Source: Candidatus Enterococcus testudinis (GTDB taxonomy: Bacteria > Bacillota > Bacilli > Lactobacillales > Enterococcaceae). From it: a stretch of DNA of 64,000 nt. The stretch is taken from positions 2,494,628-2,558,627 of the forward strand of contig NZ_NGKU01000001.1 in the NCBI RefSeq assembly GCF_002140915.1, in the 5' to 3' direction. The notes beneath the pieces are model-generated. The model saw nothing but the letters and a program-made list of their open reading frames with translations, was not told the DNA's origin and ran no database searches. Positions 46,837-55,691 of this stretch are shown in pieces. Both the position numbers and the translations under genes were made by a program. Positions within the stretch are counted from its first letter, which is position 1; each line of letters opens with the position of its first letter.

Positions 46837-47508
46837 CTAATCCGTCCCACCAGTAAATCTTCGCATAAAATAACTCTCCAACCACTTCTGCCCCGCCTCG
46901 ATCACCATGCAAAGCAGCCAATAGATGATAGCAACCAAAACATACATCGACATATAGTCAAAGGTACGTCCGCCTACGATTTTGGCTTTTTGAAAAATAT
47001 CCGGAATCGTGATCATCGCTGCCAATGAGGTCCCTTTTAAAAGATCCATTGCCACGTTGCTTAACGCCGGTACGGAAATACGAAATGCTTGCGGTAAGAT
47101 AATCAAGCGCATAGTTTGACTGAAAGACAGTCCCAACGCATATGCAGCATCAAACTGTCCACGATCCACACCTGCAATCGACCCGCGATAGATTTCACCA
47201 ATAAACGCGCTGCTGGTCAATGTGAAACAAATAATCGCTGCGCTCAATGCAGACAACTGATACGGTAGGCCAAAATAGAGTAAAAACAGCAAGACCAGCG
47301 CCGGTACACCTCTCAGAAATGAAAGATAGCCCCGAACAAATCCGCGAATAATTGGGTTATGGATCATCCCTAGTACTGTCAACAAGATGCCCACTACATT
47401 GCCGCCAAGAAAAGAAGCAACTGCAATACCGACTGTATAGGACAATCCTGTCAACAAATAAGGCAATGACGCCCACATCAACGACAAATCAAGCGTTGGT
47501 ATATACAT
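46837..47508 (-). CDS. Polar amino acid ABC transporter permease
   Basis: The 223-aa product is a HisM/TcyB-type permease with five membrane helices and the ABC coupling loop AAYALGLSFSQTMRLIILPQA. The N-terminal part contains the family YTVGIAVASF segment. It overlaps the binding protein gene by one base. No ATPase gene is next to it, so it must use an ATPase from elsewhere, which is unusual for this family. It ends at a terminator. Confidence 0.9.
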   Translation of the reverse strand: MYIPTLDLSLMWASLPYLLTGLSYTVGIAVASFLGGNVVGILLTVLGMIHNPIIRGFVRGYLSFLRGVPALVLLFLLYFGLPYQLSALSAAIICFTLTSSAFIGEIYRGSIAGVDRGQFDAAYALGLSFSQTMRLIILPQAFRISVPALSNVAMDLLKGTSLAAMITIPDIFQKAKIVGGRTFDYMSMYVLVAIIYWLLCMVIEAGQKWLESYFMRRFTGGTD

Positions 47509-48353
47509 CAGTTTGATGCCGCAGTGTCAAATTCTTGATCAGATTTGACCGAAATATCGGTTTGGAAATATTCCTCAGCAAGCGCTTTTAAGCTGCCGTC
47601 ATCTTTCATCTCTGCCAAGATTTCATCTACTTTTTCTCGTAGCGCTTCGTGATCTTTGACAAATAAAAACCCGGTTTCATTTGGATTAAAATAAACATCT
47701 TCCAAAATTTTCACAGGAATATCTGGCATCGCTGCCACAGCCATTTTTTGCAGATAGTAATCGTTTAAAATCACATCAGTCCGACCATTGGCCACATCCG
47801 TCAAGTATTGGTCATTCGTGGCATTGTCATAAGTCACCAACTCTGCGCCATAGGATTCCGCTAATTGCATGTAACTGGTATTGGGTTCACCGGCCGCTTT
47901 TTTGCCTTTTAAATCTTCTAACGAAGCAATACCAGAATCATCACTTTCCCGCACGATCATACTATCAAACGAATATTTGATTGGTTCTGACAAGCTAAAT
48001 TTTTCTGCCCGTTCATCCGTTAGGCCAAAATCATTGGCAGCAAAATCTGCCTCTCCTTTGGTCAAAGAGGATACTTGCCCATCAACGTTATATTCTTTGA
48101 ATTCGATCTCGACACCCAATCGCTTGGCCACTTCTTTTGCCACATCGACATCATAGCCAACCAATTCATTGCTGTCATTATAATAAGAAGACGGATAAAG
48201 CGTACCAGACGTTGCAACCACTAACGTCTTAGCTTCTTCCACTTTGCTTACACTTTGGTCTTCAATTGAATCGCTTTGATTGCCACAAGCACCTAAAGCG
48301 AAACTAGCCAAACCAATCACCATCGCTACTTTTCCTTTATGCCAAATACTCAT
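47508..48353 (-). CDS. Polar amino acid ABC transporter binding lipoprotein
   Basis: The 281-aa product is a family 3 solute-binding protein. The signal peptide ends in a lipobox (LGAC, Cys23). The mature part carries TLYPSSYYND, GYDVDVAKEVAKRLGVEIEF, the ligand-binding DFAANDFGLTDER and a C-terminal DLKGKKAAGEP lobe. TcyA/cystine-type binding is possible, but not decided. It lies between an amidase gene and its permease in one operon. Confidence 0.9.
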   Translation of the reverse strand: MSIWHKGKVAMVIGLASFALGACGNQSDSIEDQSVSKVEEAKTLVVATSGTLYPSSYYNDSNELVGYDVDVAKEVAKRLGVEIEFKEYNVDGQVSSLTKGEADFAANDFGLTDERAEKFSLSEPIKYSFDSMIVRESDDSGIASLEDLKGKKAAGEPNTSYMQLAESYGAELVTYDNATNDQYLTDVANGRTDVILNDYYLQKMAVAAMPDIPVKILEDVYFNPNETGFLFVKDHEALREKVDEILAEMKDDGSLKALAEEYFQTDISVKSDQEFDTAASN

Positions 48354-48373
48354 TATTTCCTCCTAAAAAGTCT

Positions 48374-49831
48374 TTATTCTGTTACACTAGGGGGCAACCG
48401 AAATTGCGCACAGTCTTCAAACAGCTGCCCTACTTGAAATAGGATGTCTTCACGTCCTTTTGATGCCATAAACTGGATCCCCAGTGGTAACCCTTCATCA
48501 CTGACCGTCGTTGGCAAACTAATGGCTGGTTGCCCAGTCAGATTTGCCAATTGTGTATAGGGTGTCAGTTGGTAACTCTGATCGAACATCTCATATATCA
48601 CATCAGCTGCTTGCGCTTCTGAAAGACCATCGATGTGCTGTAAGTTGCGACGGATCGCATCGCTTTGCAAGTCTGCATTGATCAATGGTGCTGTGAAAGC
48701 TGTCGTTGGTGTCAAAAACAGATCGAACGACTCAAAAAACCGTTCCATTCTTTCGGCAATTTGATCCCAGTACTGCAGGGATTGAATATACGTTGCCGCT
48801 GATAGTTTACGCCCATATTGATACAATCCCCAAGTCATCAATTCCATTTCACTGATTCCCACACTTTGACCACGTGCAGCTTCGATGTCCGCAAACATTG
48901 CCGCTGTTTCGCCACCGTTCATGGCATAATAACTGCGCATCATTCGCTGCCCATCGATGGGGTAATCGACTTCTTCCACTTGATGTCCCTGCTCAGTCAA
49001 GAAATCTACAGCATTTCTCACTGCCTGAATTGCCGTTTCGGATACCTGCTGGCCCACTGGTGATTTCGTAGAAAAAGCAACCTTTAATTGCTTCTTCTGA
49101 CTGGCTTTGTGATGTGTCCATTCCACTTGTGGTGCCTGATAAGGCGCCGCTGGTTGAGACGTTCGCAGCCCATAAAACAATCGTTGCGTATCCCGCATAG
49201 AAATTGTTAAGGCAAAATTGATCGACGCACCTTGCCAACTGCGCCATTCACCCGGTCCAACCGGCATTGCCCCACGGGTGGGTTTCAATCCAATCAGTCC
49301 CGTGAAGGAAGCAGGGATCCGAATTGACCCACCCCCATCGCTGGCCCCCGCAATCGGGAACATCCCGCTGGCAACTGCGGCTGCGGCACCACCACTTGAG
49401 CCGCCAGCAGAAAAGAGCGGATTCCAGGGGTTACGGGTCGCACCATATAGTTCGGGATCCGTTATATTTTTAAAACCGAATTCTGGCGCATTGGTCTGTC
49501 CGAAAGGCACAAAGCCAACCTGTTCAAGAGCCGTCACAAAATGTGCGGTCTGATTCGCTTTCATATCAGCAAACAACTTTGCACCGGCTGTTGCTGGCCA
49601 ACCCGCTTTGCTTTGACCGAGAATTTTCAAAGGCATCGGTTGACCGCCAAAAAGTCGCTGTTGCTTGCGGCCAGCTTGATAAGCTTTCAACGAAGCGTCG
49701 CGATCCACATGAATAAGCGCATTCAATTTTGGATTGTGCTGTGCAATCTTTGTTTCGATCATATCTAAACGTTCCGTAAAGCTGAGATTACCGTTGTTTA
49801 ATTGTTCTGCCCAATACGTTGCATCTTGCAT
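48374..49831 (-). CDS. Amidase
   Basis: The 485-aa product is an amidase-signature enzyme with the Ser-cisSer-Lys triad: Lys in MPLKILGQ near residue 68, cis-Ser in SAGGSSGGAAAAVASG and nucleophile Ser in SDGGGSIRIPAS. It resembles 6-aminohexanoate-cyclic-dimer hydrolase-like amidases and hydrolyses an amide of unknown identity. The start at 49831 (MQDATYWAEQ) follows AGGAGG; the longer open frame upstream would add a hydrophobic segment with no support. It is the first gene of an operon with the amino acid ABC genes. Confidence 0.88.
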   Translation of the reverse strand: MQDATYWAEQLNNGNLSFTERLDMIETKIAQHNPKLNALIHVDRDASLKAYQAGRKQQRLFGGQPMPLKILGQSKAGWPATAGAKLFADMKANQTAHFVTALEQVGFVPFGQTNAPEFGFKNITDPELYGATRNPWNPLFSAGGSSGGAAAAVASGMFPIAGASDGGGSIRIPASFTGLIGLKPTRGAMPVGPGEWRSWQGASINFALTISMRDTQRLFYGLRTSQPAAPYQAPQVEWTHHKASQKKQLKVAFSTKSPVGQQVSETAIQAVRNAVDFLTEQGHQVEEVDYPIDGQRMMRSYYAMNGGETAAMFADIEAARGQSVGISEMELMTWGLYQYGRKLSAATYIQSLQYWDQIAERMERFFESFDLFLTPTTAFTAPLINADLQSDAIRRNLQHIDGLSEAQAADVIYEMFDQSYQLTPYTQLANLTGQPAISLPTTVSDEGLPLGIQFMASKGREDILFQVGQLFEDCAQFRLPPSVTE

Positions 49832-50043
49832 GGTTTTCCTCCTCGTCTTTCTGAGCGAATCTCTAATCAGAAAAAAAATTAACCCCGTTATTAAACATAC
49901 AAGCATACTCCCTGTATTATATACTATATTTTCCTTAATTATAAAGATTAATATATCAAATTCATTTGGAAATCGCAACAAAAATATAACAGTTATCATT
50001 CCTGTTTCATTTCAAAATCATATACAAAAAATGGTTTCTGCAC

Positions 50044-50073
50044 AAAAAAAGAGCAGTTTTCACCGCTCTCTTT
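50044..50073 (-). terminator. Terminator of popT
   Basis: AGAGC-G and C-GCTCT arms with a short loop, then a run of seven T residues on the minus strand, immediately after the popT stop codon. Confidence 0.75.
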
Positions 50074-50075
50074 CT

Positions 50076-50918
50076 CTATTTATACTTATCTTCCAACTTG
50101 CTCATCCATAGACCTAGCCACAAACCTAAACCAAACAAGATGATCCCGATGACAGCTGTCAACCAAGTGAATCCTGTATAGTCGGCAACTGGGGGAATCA
50201 CGATCAAAATAGTAGAAGCAACCACGATACCTAAAATGAAATGATAGACTTTGGAATGAAAGTGCGCCAATAACCACTCCATCAATTTAGAAAACAGCAG
50301 CATGACTGCCAAACCACCGATGGCGATTGGCAAAAAAACACCGACAATATCAAAGCTCTTAAATCCCTTCAGCATCGGATCATATAATCCTAACACCAGC
50401 AGTAGATTGGATGGACTCAAACCCGGTACCAAGACACCTAATGCAATCAAGCCGCCAGCCAATACAAAACCCAAGAAGTTGGCTGGGATGGTACCTAAAA
50501 TATCCCCCATGAAATACAAGAACAAAAAGCCAATAGCCATCGTACCGAAAAACCAGAAAAGGTCGCCTTTTGACCGCTTGCTCTTGGCAGTTGATTCTTT
50601 GGCCAAAGCAGGCAATGTCCCTATGATTGCCCCGGCAAACCCCCAAAGGACGATAATCTGATAATTTTGCAACAGCCACTCTAAGGGTTTCGATAATAGC
50701 CCAATCCCAACAATCCCACCAATACCCACTGGCAAGAAAAACAAGAGGTTTTCTTTGAAGTTTTTGGTTAGATGCGCCATAAACCGAAGCATACGTTCAT
50801 AGATCCCTAAAATAGCGGCTAGAACCCCACCAGAAACCCCTGGCAAAATAAAGCCAAGTGCAATAATGACCCCTTTCATAAATCGGGATAACACACTTTC
50901 ATTTTTTCGTTCTTCCAT
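50076..50918 (-). CDS. popT: DUF368 polyprenyl phosphate transporter
   Basis: The 280-aa product is a DUF368 membrane protein with about eight helices. It contains the family repeats LPGVSGGVLAAILGIYERML near residue 25 and VPGLSPSNLLLVLGLYDPML near 165, one in each half, typical of an inverted-repeat transporter. DUF368 proteins (PopT) return undecaprenyl phosphate across the membrane for cell-wall synthesis and matter at neutral to alkaline pH. It is monocistronic. Confidence 0.85.
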   Translation of the reverse strand: MEERKNESVLSRFMKGVIIALGFILPGVSGGVLAAILGIYERMLRFMAHLTKNFKENLLFFLPVGIGGIVGIGLLSKPLEWLLQNYQIIVLWGFAGAIIGTLPALAKESTAKSKRSKGDLFWFFGTMAIGFLFLYFMGDILGTIPANFLGFVLAGGLIALGVLVPGLSPSNLLLVLGLYDPMLKGFKSFDIVGVFLPIAIGGLAVMLLFSKLMEWLLAHFHSKVYHFILGIVVASTILIVIPPVADYTGFTWLTAVIGIILFGLGLWLGLWMSKLEDKYK

Positions 50919-50997
50919 TTACTTTTAAACTCCTTAACGATCGCTATGCAGCAATCCTACTTTTTTTCATTGATCCTTTTTAACTATACTTGATTCC

Positions 50998-51038
50998 AAA
51001 AAAAATGAAAAGCGATTTCTACATCTATCACTTTTCAT
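50998..51038 (-). terminator. Terminator of the GNAT gene
   Basis: ATGAAAAG and CTTTTCAT arms with an inner GAT/ATC pair precede a run of eight T residues on the minus strand, 10 bp after the stop codon. Confidence 0.85.
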
Positions 51039-51047
51039 CGATTGTAT

Positions 51048-51560
51048 CTAGTCAAGTTGTTTTTCCATCAAGAAATCCGTTTGCTCATCATCTCCCATGA
51101 AAAAGGAATGACTGCCGACTTTTTCAAAACCCATTTGATCGTAGAAGGCTAATGCATTTGGATTGTGTTCCCAGACGCCTAACCAAATCGAGCGTTTTTG
51201 CATTTCACGAGCCATTTTTTCAGCATGCGTCAGCAACAGTTTTCCATATCCTAATCGTTTAAAAGCTGATTTGATATAGATTCGCTCAATCTCTAATCCA
51301 TCAGGAGCAATCGATTCTGTTTGTGCGCGCCCCCAATTGATTTTTAGATAGCCAGCTGTTTCACCTTCATGTTGAATAAAAAAGAAGGCTGATTCAGCTG
51401 TATTCAGTTCCTTAGTTAGTTTAGGTTTGTTATAGGCTTCTTCTAAGTAAATGCGCATATTGTCTGCCGAGTTAAACGCCTCGAAGGTGTCAAAATAAGT
51501 GCTGACACTGATTTCAGCCAGTTCAGCCAAATCTGCTATGGTACATTGTTTGATTTCCAC
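51048..51560 (-). CDS. GNAT N-acetyltransferase, PaiA-like
   Basis: The 170-aa product has the GNAT fold with LEIERIYIKSAFKRLGYGKLLL split across residues 88-109 (the acetyl-CoA pyrophosphate loop is KRLGYGK) and ALAFYDQMGFEKVG near the end. It resembles Bacillus PaiA, a spermidine/spermine acetyltransferase, also in its N-terminal DLAELAEISVSTYFDTF segment. Polyamine acetylation is inferred from similarity. Single-gene unit with its own terminator. Confidence 0.82.
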   Translation of the reverse strand: MEIKQCTIADLAELAEISVSTYFDTFEAFNSADNMRIYLEEAYNKPKLTKELNTAESAFFFIQHEGETAGYLKINWGRAQTESIAPDGLEIERIYIKSAFKRLGYGKLLLTHAEKMAREMQKRSIWLGVWEHNPNALAFYDQMGFEKVGSHSFFMGDDEQTDFLMEKQLD

Positions 51561-51613
51561 TGTTGCTCCTCCTCGTTTTCATCAGATTGTTCTATCATAA
51601 CCGATTCTTTGCA

Positions 51614-51641
51614 ACAAAAAAAGCCCTTGCTGGGGGCTTCT
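51614..51641 (-). terminator. Terminator of the glycosyltransferase gene
   Basis: AAGCCC and GGGCTT arms precede a run of seven T residues on the minus strand. Confidence 0.8.
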
Positions 51642-51646
51642 CATTG

Positions 51647-52273
51647 TTATAACCATGAACCGGAAAATTGATGGATAACTAGTGTTGATGGATCCTCTTC
51701 TACTTCTCCGGTAATATAGCTTTTCGGTGAAAAAGTCATTTGCGGAAAAATCGTCACTCCTGCAACAGTTTGCTTTTCATTGTTTAATTGCAAGCCATGA
51801 TTTTGAAGTAATTCTGTCACGCGGATCACATTTGTCACAACGTCTTCTGTTTTTTCTGCTCGCACGAACCTTCGATCATCGTAATCATGGAGCCATTCTT
51901 CCATAAAGGTTTGATGCGGTGCGGCCCCAATGATACCTGTAGAAATTTTGGTTTCGATCTCAAATCCCATAAATGCATCTAGTGTAAGTAAATCATCCAA
52001 TGATTTGACGACTTCGATGTCGGTATCCATGTAGATCCCGCCTTCTGTCACCAACGCATACAGCCGAACAACATCGGAAACAAAGGCCCATTCTTCTTGT
52101 TCATAGGCTTCTTTGAGATAAGGACCAAATTTAGACAAATCGATCGTTGACTCATCCCAGCGTTTGATTTCATAATCTGGACAATACTTGCGCCAAGTAT
52201 CCATATAATTCTTTTCTTGTTCTCCTAATGGATTGCCACCAAACCAGCAATAATGGATTTTTTTTGGTATCAT
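51647..52273 (-). CDS. Glycosyltransferase with DXD motif (GT32-like)
   Basis: The 208-aa product belongs to the sugar-binding DXD glycosyltransferase family (OCH1/capsular polysaccharide type): IPKKIHYCWFGGNPLGE at the start, WAFVSDVVRLYALVTEGGIYMDTDIEV with the DTD metal motif split across residues 62-88. The sugar and acceptor are unknown; surface polysaccharide is likely. No other polysaccharide gene is adjacent, so it acts alone or with distant genes. Confidence 0.87.
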   Translation of the reverse strand: MIPKKIHYCWFGGNPLGEQEKNYMDTWRKYCPDYEIKRWDESTIDLSKFGPYLKEAYEQEEWAFVSDVVRLYALVTEGGIYMDTDIEVVKSLDDLLTLDAFMGFEIETKISTGIIGAAPHQTFMEEWLHDYDDRRFVRAEKTEDVVTNVIRVTELLQNHGLQLNNEKQTVAGVTIFPQMTFSPKSYITGEVEEDPSTLVIHQFSGSWL

Positions 52274-52459
52274 GCAACTCGCTCCTTTTTACTGTATATC
52301 ATTAGTGTAGCTGATTCTATGACTGATGCAAAATGATTTACACCGCAATGGAAAGAACGAAATGACAGACAAATCAGATAACTTTGCTTCATGTTCAGAT
52401 TCATGATAAAATCAACACAATCATTTTTTACTAACAAACGCGATTTCGGAGGTATGAAC

Positions 52460-52792
52460 ATGGATCAAGAACTGAGCAACAAGCGTTTCTTTTTTTATCG
52501 TAAAGTCGATTTTACCATGAATATCATCACTTTCTTTTATTTGATCGCACTTTTTTACACACTGATCTATTGGTTTGCGATTTTTGTTTGGTTGTTTCGC
52601 ACTGCCTTACTGCTTGCTTTGGTGCTGGGCATCATCGAAACCATTCAAGCCAATCGCTTTGCACGACAGTATCAGGAACGAGATCGTTACTATCAACAGC
52701 TGAATCAGCAAGAAGTTTTTTCGCTTTTGGATTCACAACAACAGACTTCTTCATTTTTACAGTTCCAAAAAAGAAAACAAGGAGCCGCTTAG
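52460..52792 (+). CDS. Small membrane protein of unknown function
   Basis: I do not recognise this 110-aa protein. The start at 52460 follows GGAGG seven bases upstream. Residues 22-65 form a hydrophobic block that should cross the membrane twice (MNIITFFYLIALFYTLIYW and the FRTALLLALVLGIIE part), and the C-terminal 40 residues are polar and rich in Gln, Arg and Tyr, likely cytosolic. The terminator hairpin begins in its last codons. It diverges from the glycosyltransferase gene. Confidence 0.6.
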   Translation: MDQELSNKRFFFYRKVDFTMNIITFFYLIALFYTLIYWFAIFVWLFRTALLLALVLGIIETIQANRFARQYQERDRYYQQLNQQEVFSLLDSQQQTSSFLQFQKRKQGAA

Positions 52793-52802
52793 CGGCTCCT
52801 TC
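52779..52802. terminator. Bidirectional terminator over a stop codon
   Basis: AAGGAGCCGC and GCGGCTCCTT form a perfect 10-bp stem; the stop codon of the small membrane protein lies in the loop. It serves the converging lactate oxidase gene too. Confidence 0.8.
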
Positions 52803-52811
52803 TCTACATAC

Positions 52812-53915
52812 CTACATATATCGATTTTCCCGCAAGACGGCTTTTTTGATCGCTGCCACATCTTGCGTTCCCGCCAGTTGCATGACCATTTCTAATTCTT
52901 TCTTGAAGAAATCAAAGACTTGTTTGACACCTGTTTGACCGCCTAAGGCCAAACCGTAGATTGCTGGTCTGCCGATGGCCACCAAGTCAGCGCCAGAGGC
53001 AATCGCTTTAAAAACATGCTGCCCACGACGGACACCGCTATCAAAGACAATCGGCACACGACCTGCGACAGCTTCTGCCACGATTTGCAACGAATCAAAG
53101 GAAGCTGGACCACCGTCCAATTGCCGGCCACCGTGATTGGAAACCCAGATGCCTTGTGCGCCTGCGTCTAAAGCACGTGCCACATCCTCTTCTGATTGGA
53201 CACCTTTGACGTAGACGGGTAAATCTGCTTCTTTCGCGATAAATGCCACATCTGCTGGACTCAATTTTTGCTTGGATGACCCATACACGGCATCCATTGT
53301 TTGCCCGACTCCTGATTGATAAGCTTGTACGATAGGCATCGCTAAGGGGAAAGTAAAGCCATTGCGACGGTCCGTTTCACGATTGCCACCGACAGTTGCA
53401 TCGGCCGTCAATACAATAGCTTGCGCTCCGTTGCGTTTGGCCATCGCCAAAATATCTCGGTTGATACCATCATCTTTACTCATATAAAATTGGAACCATT
53501 GCGGTGCCGCTTCGCCCCCGGCCGCCCGAATCTCTTCTAATGTACAAGAGGCATAGGAACTCGCTGTGAATACGGTTCCAAAATCAGCTACACCTTTTGC
53601 GGATGCCCGCTCAGCAGCCACATTGGCCAACCCATGTGCTGCAACAGGCGCCATGATAATCGGGGCAGTTAATGTTTCCCCATAAATTTCAGTTGTTGTA
53701 TCTGGAAGCTCAATATCTTTCAAGACATGCGGGATGATCAATTTGTGATTGAAGGCCCGTTCATTTTCACGATAGGTAAAAATATCCCCTGCACCGCTGC
53801 TAATATAACCATAGCCGCCTTTTGGAATCACTTTTTCCGCTTCTTGCTCTAGATCTTGCATATTGATAAAATCGATGAATCCTTCTGCTGTACTTGCTTC
53901 ATATAATTTGTTCAT
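52812..53915 (-). CDS. lctO: L-lactate oxidase
   Basis: This FMN enzyme oxidises L-lactate to pyruvate with O2, giving H2O2. The 367-aa product has the alpha-hydroxy acid oxidase fold: GYGYISSGAGD near residue 35, IIMAPVAAHGLA, FQFYMSKD, catalytic His in WVSNHGGRQLDGG and the FMN phosphate site VFDSGVRRGQHVFKA with IGRPAIYGLALGG. A consensus cre lies 22-35 bp upstream of the start, so catabolite repression through CcpA is likely. Lactate dehydrogenase-like flavoenzymes are relatives, but the length and active site fit the oxidase. Confidence 0.9.
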   Translation of the reverse strand: MNKLYEASTAEGFIDFINMQDLEQEAEKVIPKGGYGYISSGAGDIFTYRENERAFNHKLIIPHVLKDIELPDTTTEIYGETLTAPIIMAPVAAHGLANVAAERASAKGVADFGTVFTASSYASCTLEEIRAAGGEAAPQWFQFYMSKDDGINRDILAMAKRNGAQAIVLTADATVGGNRETDRRNGFTFPLAMPIVQAYQSGVGQTMDAVYGSSKQKLSPADVAFIAKEADLPVYVKGVQSEEDVARALDAGAQGIWVSNHGGRQLDGGPASFDSLQIVAEAVAGRVPIVFDSGVRRGQHVFKAIASGADLVAIGRPAIYGLALGGQTGVKQVFDFFKKELEMVMQLAGTQDVAAIKKAVLRENRYM

Positions 53916-53936
53916 TCCGATCCCTGCTCTCCAATA

Positions 53937-53950
53937 AGATAACGTTTACA
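53937..53950 (-). promoter_or_regulatory. cre site (CcpA operator) upstream of lactate oxidase
   Basis: The minus strand reads TGTAAACGTTATCT, which agrees at every position with the consensus TGWAARCGYTWNCW. It lies 22 bp before the lctO start codon, in or just after the promoter, where CcpA binding would repress. Confidence 0.8.
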
Positions 53951-54134
53951 TTTTCATCCTACTCTTCTTTGGCTTGTTGGGCAAATCATCCGCTTGTCAT
54001 TGAACAGGTTGAGATAACTAGCTCAATCACCACTATCCACAAGATTTTTTCCTGACATACTGATTGACAGAATCTATCCATCGGGTTTATGCTCAACTTG
54101 CTTATACCAACCTCGTTATAAAGGAGCATACTAT

Positions 54135-54434
54135 ATGTCATTGAATCCACAAGAAATGCAAGCAACGCGAAATTCATTCCAACAAAATATGGCGTTATTG
54201 AACCAGAGTTACGAAGAAATCGCCCAAGCGTTGCAAACGAACGCGACTTATGTACAATCCGTCGCCGATTTGGATGCTGCACACATTGAAGATCCATGGA
54301 TCTTGAAAAACTATCTTGAACAGCAACTCCATGCCATTGGAAAAACATCGGTCCCTTTCACAGCATTGAAAGGAGATTATCATCAATACTGGTTTTTAGA
54401 TAGTCGACGTATTGAAGCAGGGACGCTTCAATAA
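54135..54434 (+). CDS. DUF2316 small protein
   Basis: The 99-aa product resembles the DUF2316 family of unknown function. It begins MSLNPQEMQATRNSFQQNM, is mostly helical, and has an HTH-like stretch (SYEEIAQALQTNATYVQSV) that may bind DNA, followed by EDPWILKNYLEQQL and a C-terminal YWFLDSRRIEAG. AAGGAG precedes the start. It is followed by a long hairpin element. A regulatory role is possible but not shown. Confidence 0.72.
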   Translation: MSLNPQEMQATRNSFQQNMALLNQSYEEIAQALQTNATYVQSVADLDAAHIEDPWILKNYLEQQLHAIGKTSVPFTALKGDYHQYWFLDSRRIEAGTLQ

Positions 54435-54462
54435 CTCAATACGCCTATTCACAACACGTTTT

Positions 54463-54549
54463 AGGATAGAACAAACAGTCTTTAGCTAAATTTGTGCTTT
54501 TATAGGCCGATTTTCTTAGCACAACAGCTGTTTGGTCTATCCTTTTTTT
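54463..54549 (+). terminator. Long hairpin and terminator after the DUF2316 gene
   Basis: A 15-bp stem, AGGATAGA-CAAACAG against CTGTTTG-TCTATCCT with one mismatch, encloses about 48 bases that contain a second pair (TGTGC/GCACA), and is followed by eight T residues. It is larger than a simple terminator and could release a stable small RNA. Confidence 0.65.
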
Positions 54550-54619
54550 ACATATTTGATCAGTCTTTTCTGATCTTTGTCCATCTGATACCCTACATGC
54601 ATATAAAACGATTATCGAC

Positions 54620-55213
54620 TTATGAAAACAAACTTATCAATACCGAAAAAATGGTATAAAGGGTAAAACCTATCATTAGAATGCCCGTACCTCCTAGAAA
54701 AATGTGCCCCATATAGCATTTCCTATTTTCATAGTAAAAGGCTTGATAATAATCAAAGGCAAACAAACAGCGCAATAAAGTGTAGATCAGCATAAAGAAG
54801 TACAGCAAAAATAAGCGTTCCAAGTGATATGTGACTGTTTCAAGCGGGATTCGCCGAGACATTACTTTAGTCAAGCGGCCTGATGTGAAAAGCAATAGGA
54901 AAAAGCCAGCCAAGCATTGAAAGAAACTATTGATTCCAGCGATACGCTTCTTATGCTCAGGTATAAGCACTTGCTGATTTGATCCATAGGTTTTGAAGCA
55001 TGCTGACAAAAATACTACTACACTCACAGTCACTAACCCACCTCCCAAAGTAGGATCTCCCCTATATGCCCCGCGCATTGGTAAGGGCCAGATGGGAGAC
55101 GCATGGTACCTTTCAACAATAATTGCCACGGCCATCACTACATAGTCAATATGGGAATAGAGTCTGCCTATTCGCATCTCTCGGTCTAGCTGATTGTTGT
55201 TGTTCACTGGCAT
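54620..55213 (-). CDS. Hypothetical membrane protein
   Basis: I do not recognise this 197-aa protein. The start at 55213 (MPVNNNNQLDREMRIG) is supported by GAAAGGA; a version 12 codons longer is possible. It has about four to five membrane helices: near residues 26-38 (weak), 55-75, 95-112, 128-148 and 168-192. The loop SGRLTKVMSRRIPLE is basic. It is not coupled to any neighbour and lies at the edge of the accessory region. Confidence 0.55.
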   Translation of the reverse strand: MPVNNNNQLDREMRIGRLYSHIDYVVMAVAIIVERYHASPIWPLPMRGAYRGDPTLGGGLVTVSVVVFLSACFKTYGSNQQVLIPEHKKRIAGINSFFQCLAGFFLLLFTSGRLTKVMSRRIPLETVTYHLERLFLLYFFMLIYTLLRCLFAFDYYQAFYYENRKCYMGHIFLGGTGILMIGFTLYTIFSVLISLFS

Positions 55214-55554
55214 CACTTGATCCTTTCTGCTAAGATAATTTATTCGCACTATCCCAAAAACATATATTTTTTCACTTTTAATAATTTTCTCCTATTTTAA
55301 TGACGAAATCAATCTGTTATTAGACGGTTTCACGTTTTATTAGGACACGTGAAGAATAACAAGGCGACGAGGATAATCTTTTGGGTCAATCATCGACTGA
55401 TTTATTAGTTTCAGCTTGTAAATGAGTCTGTGCACCTTTTCTGATCATGCTGCAAATCCCATTGATTTAGCCGTAATTTCAACGATGGATAAAATTAAAA
55501 GAGAGACTGGGATACACAACACGGACGGTGTGTCTCTCAGTCTCTTCCTTTTGT
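55214..55554. other. Intergenic region before the insertion sequence
   Basis: No gene is seen in about 340 bp. It contains an inverted repeat TTCACGT/ACGTGAA (55329-55335, 55347-55353) and, at 55500-55546, a hairpin with GAGACTG/CAGTCTC arms and an inner ACAC/GTGT pair that looks like a bidirectional terminator. The text between reads like decayed sequence. Confidence 0.45.
55500..55546. terminator. Terminator-like hairpin
   Basis: GAGACTG (55503-55509) pairs with CAGTCTC (55538-55544), with GTGT/ACAC pairing inside. T-rich sequence follows in both directions, but no gene ends directly at it now. Confidence 0.55.
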
Positions 55555-55570
55555 GGCTCTATACTTTAAA

Positions 55571-55603
55571 GGACTGATGAATCAAAAAATGATTCACCAG
55601 TCC
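55571..55603. repeat. Hairpin inside the left end of the ISL3 element
   Basis: GGACTG-TGAATCA and TGATTCA-CAGTCC form a 13-bp stem with one mismatch and an A-rich loop, followed by T-rich sequence. It can stop read-through from outside and sequester nothing else visible. Confidence 0.6.
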
Positions 55604-55691
55604 TATTTTCATTTTAGATATTAAAAAACATATCGTTCTCTAGTATGATTAAATCACGACAAAATAAATAACTGAGAGGACGATATGCTAT

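Noticed and set aside
49832..50043. Possible riboswitch or T-box leader before the amidase operon
   Set aside because: The region is AT-rich and I see no conserved leader motif, specifier loop or antiterminator.
55329..55353. TTCACGT/ACGTGAA inverted repeat
   Set aside because: Short arms in non-coding text with no gene start nearby; kept only as a note in the region entry.
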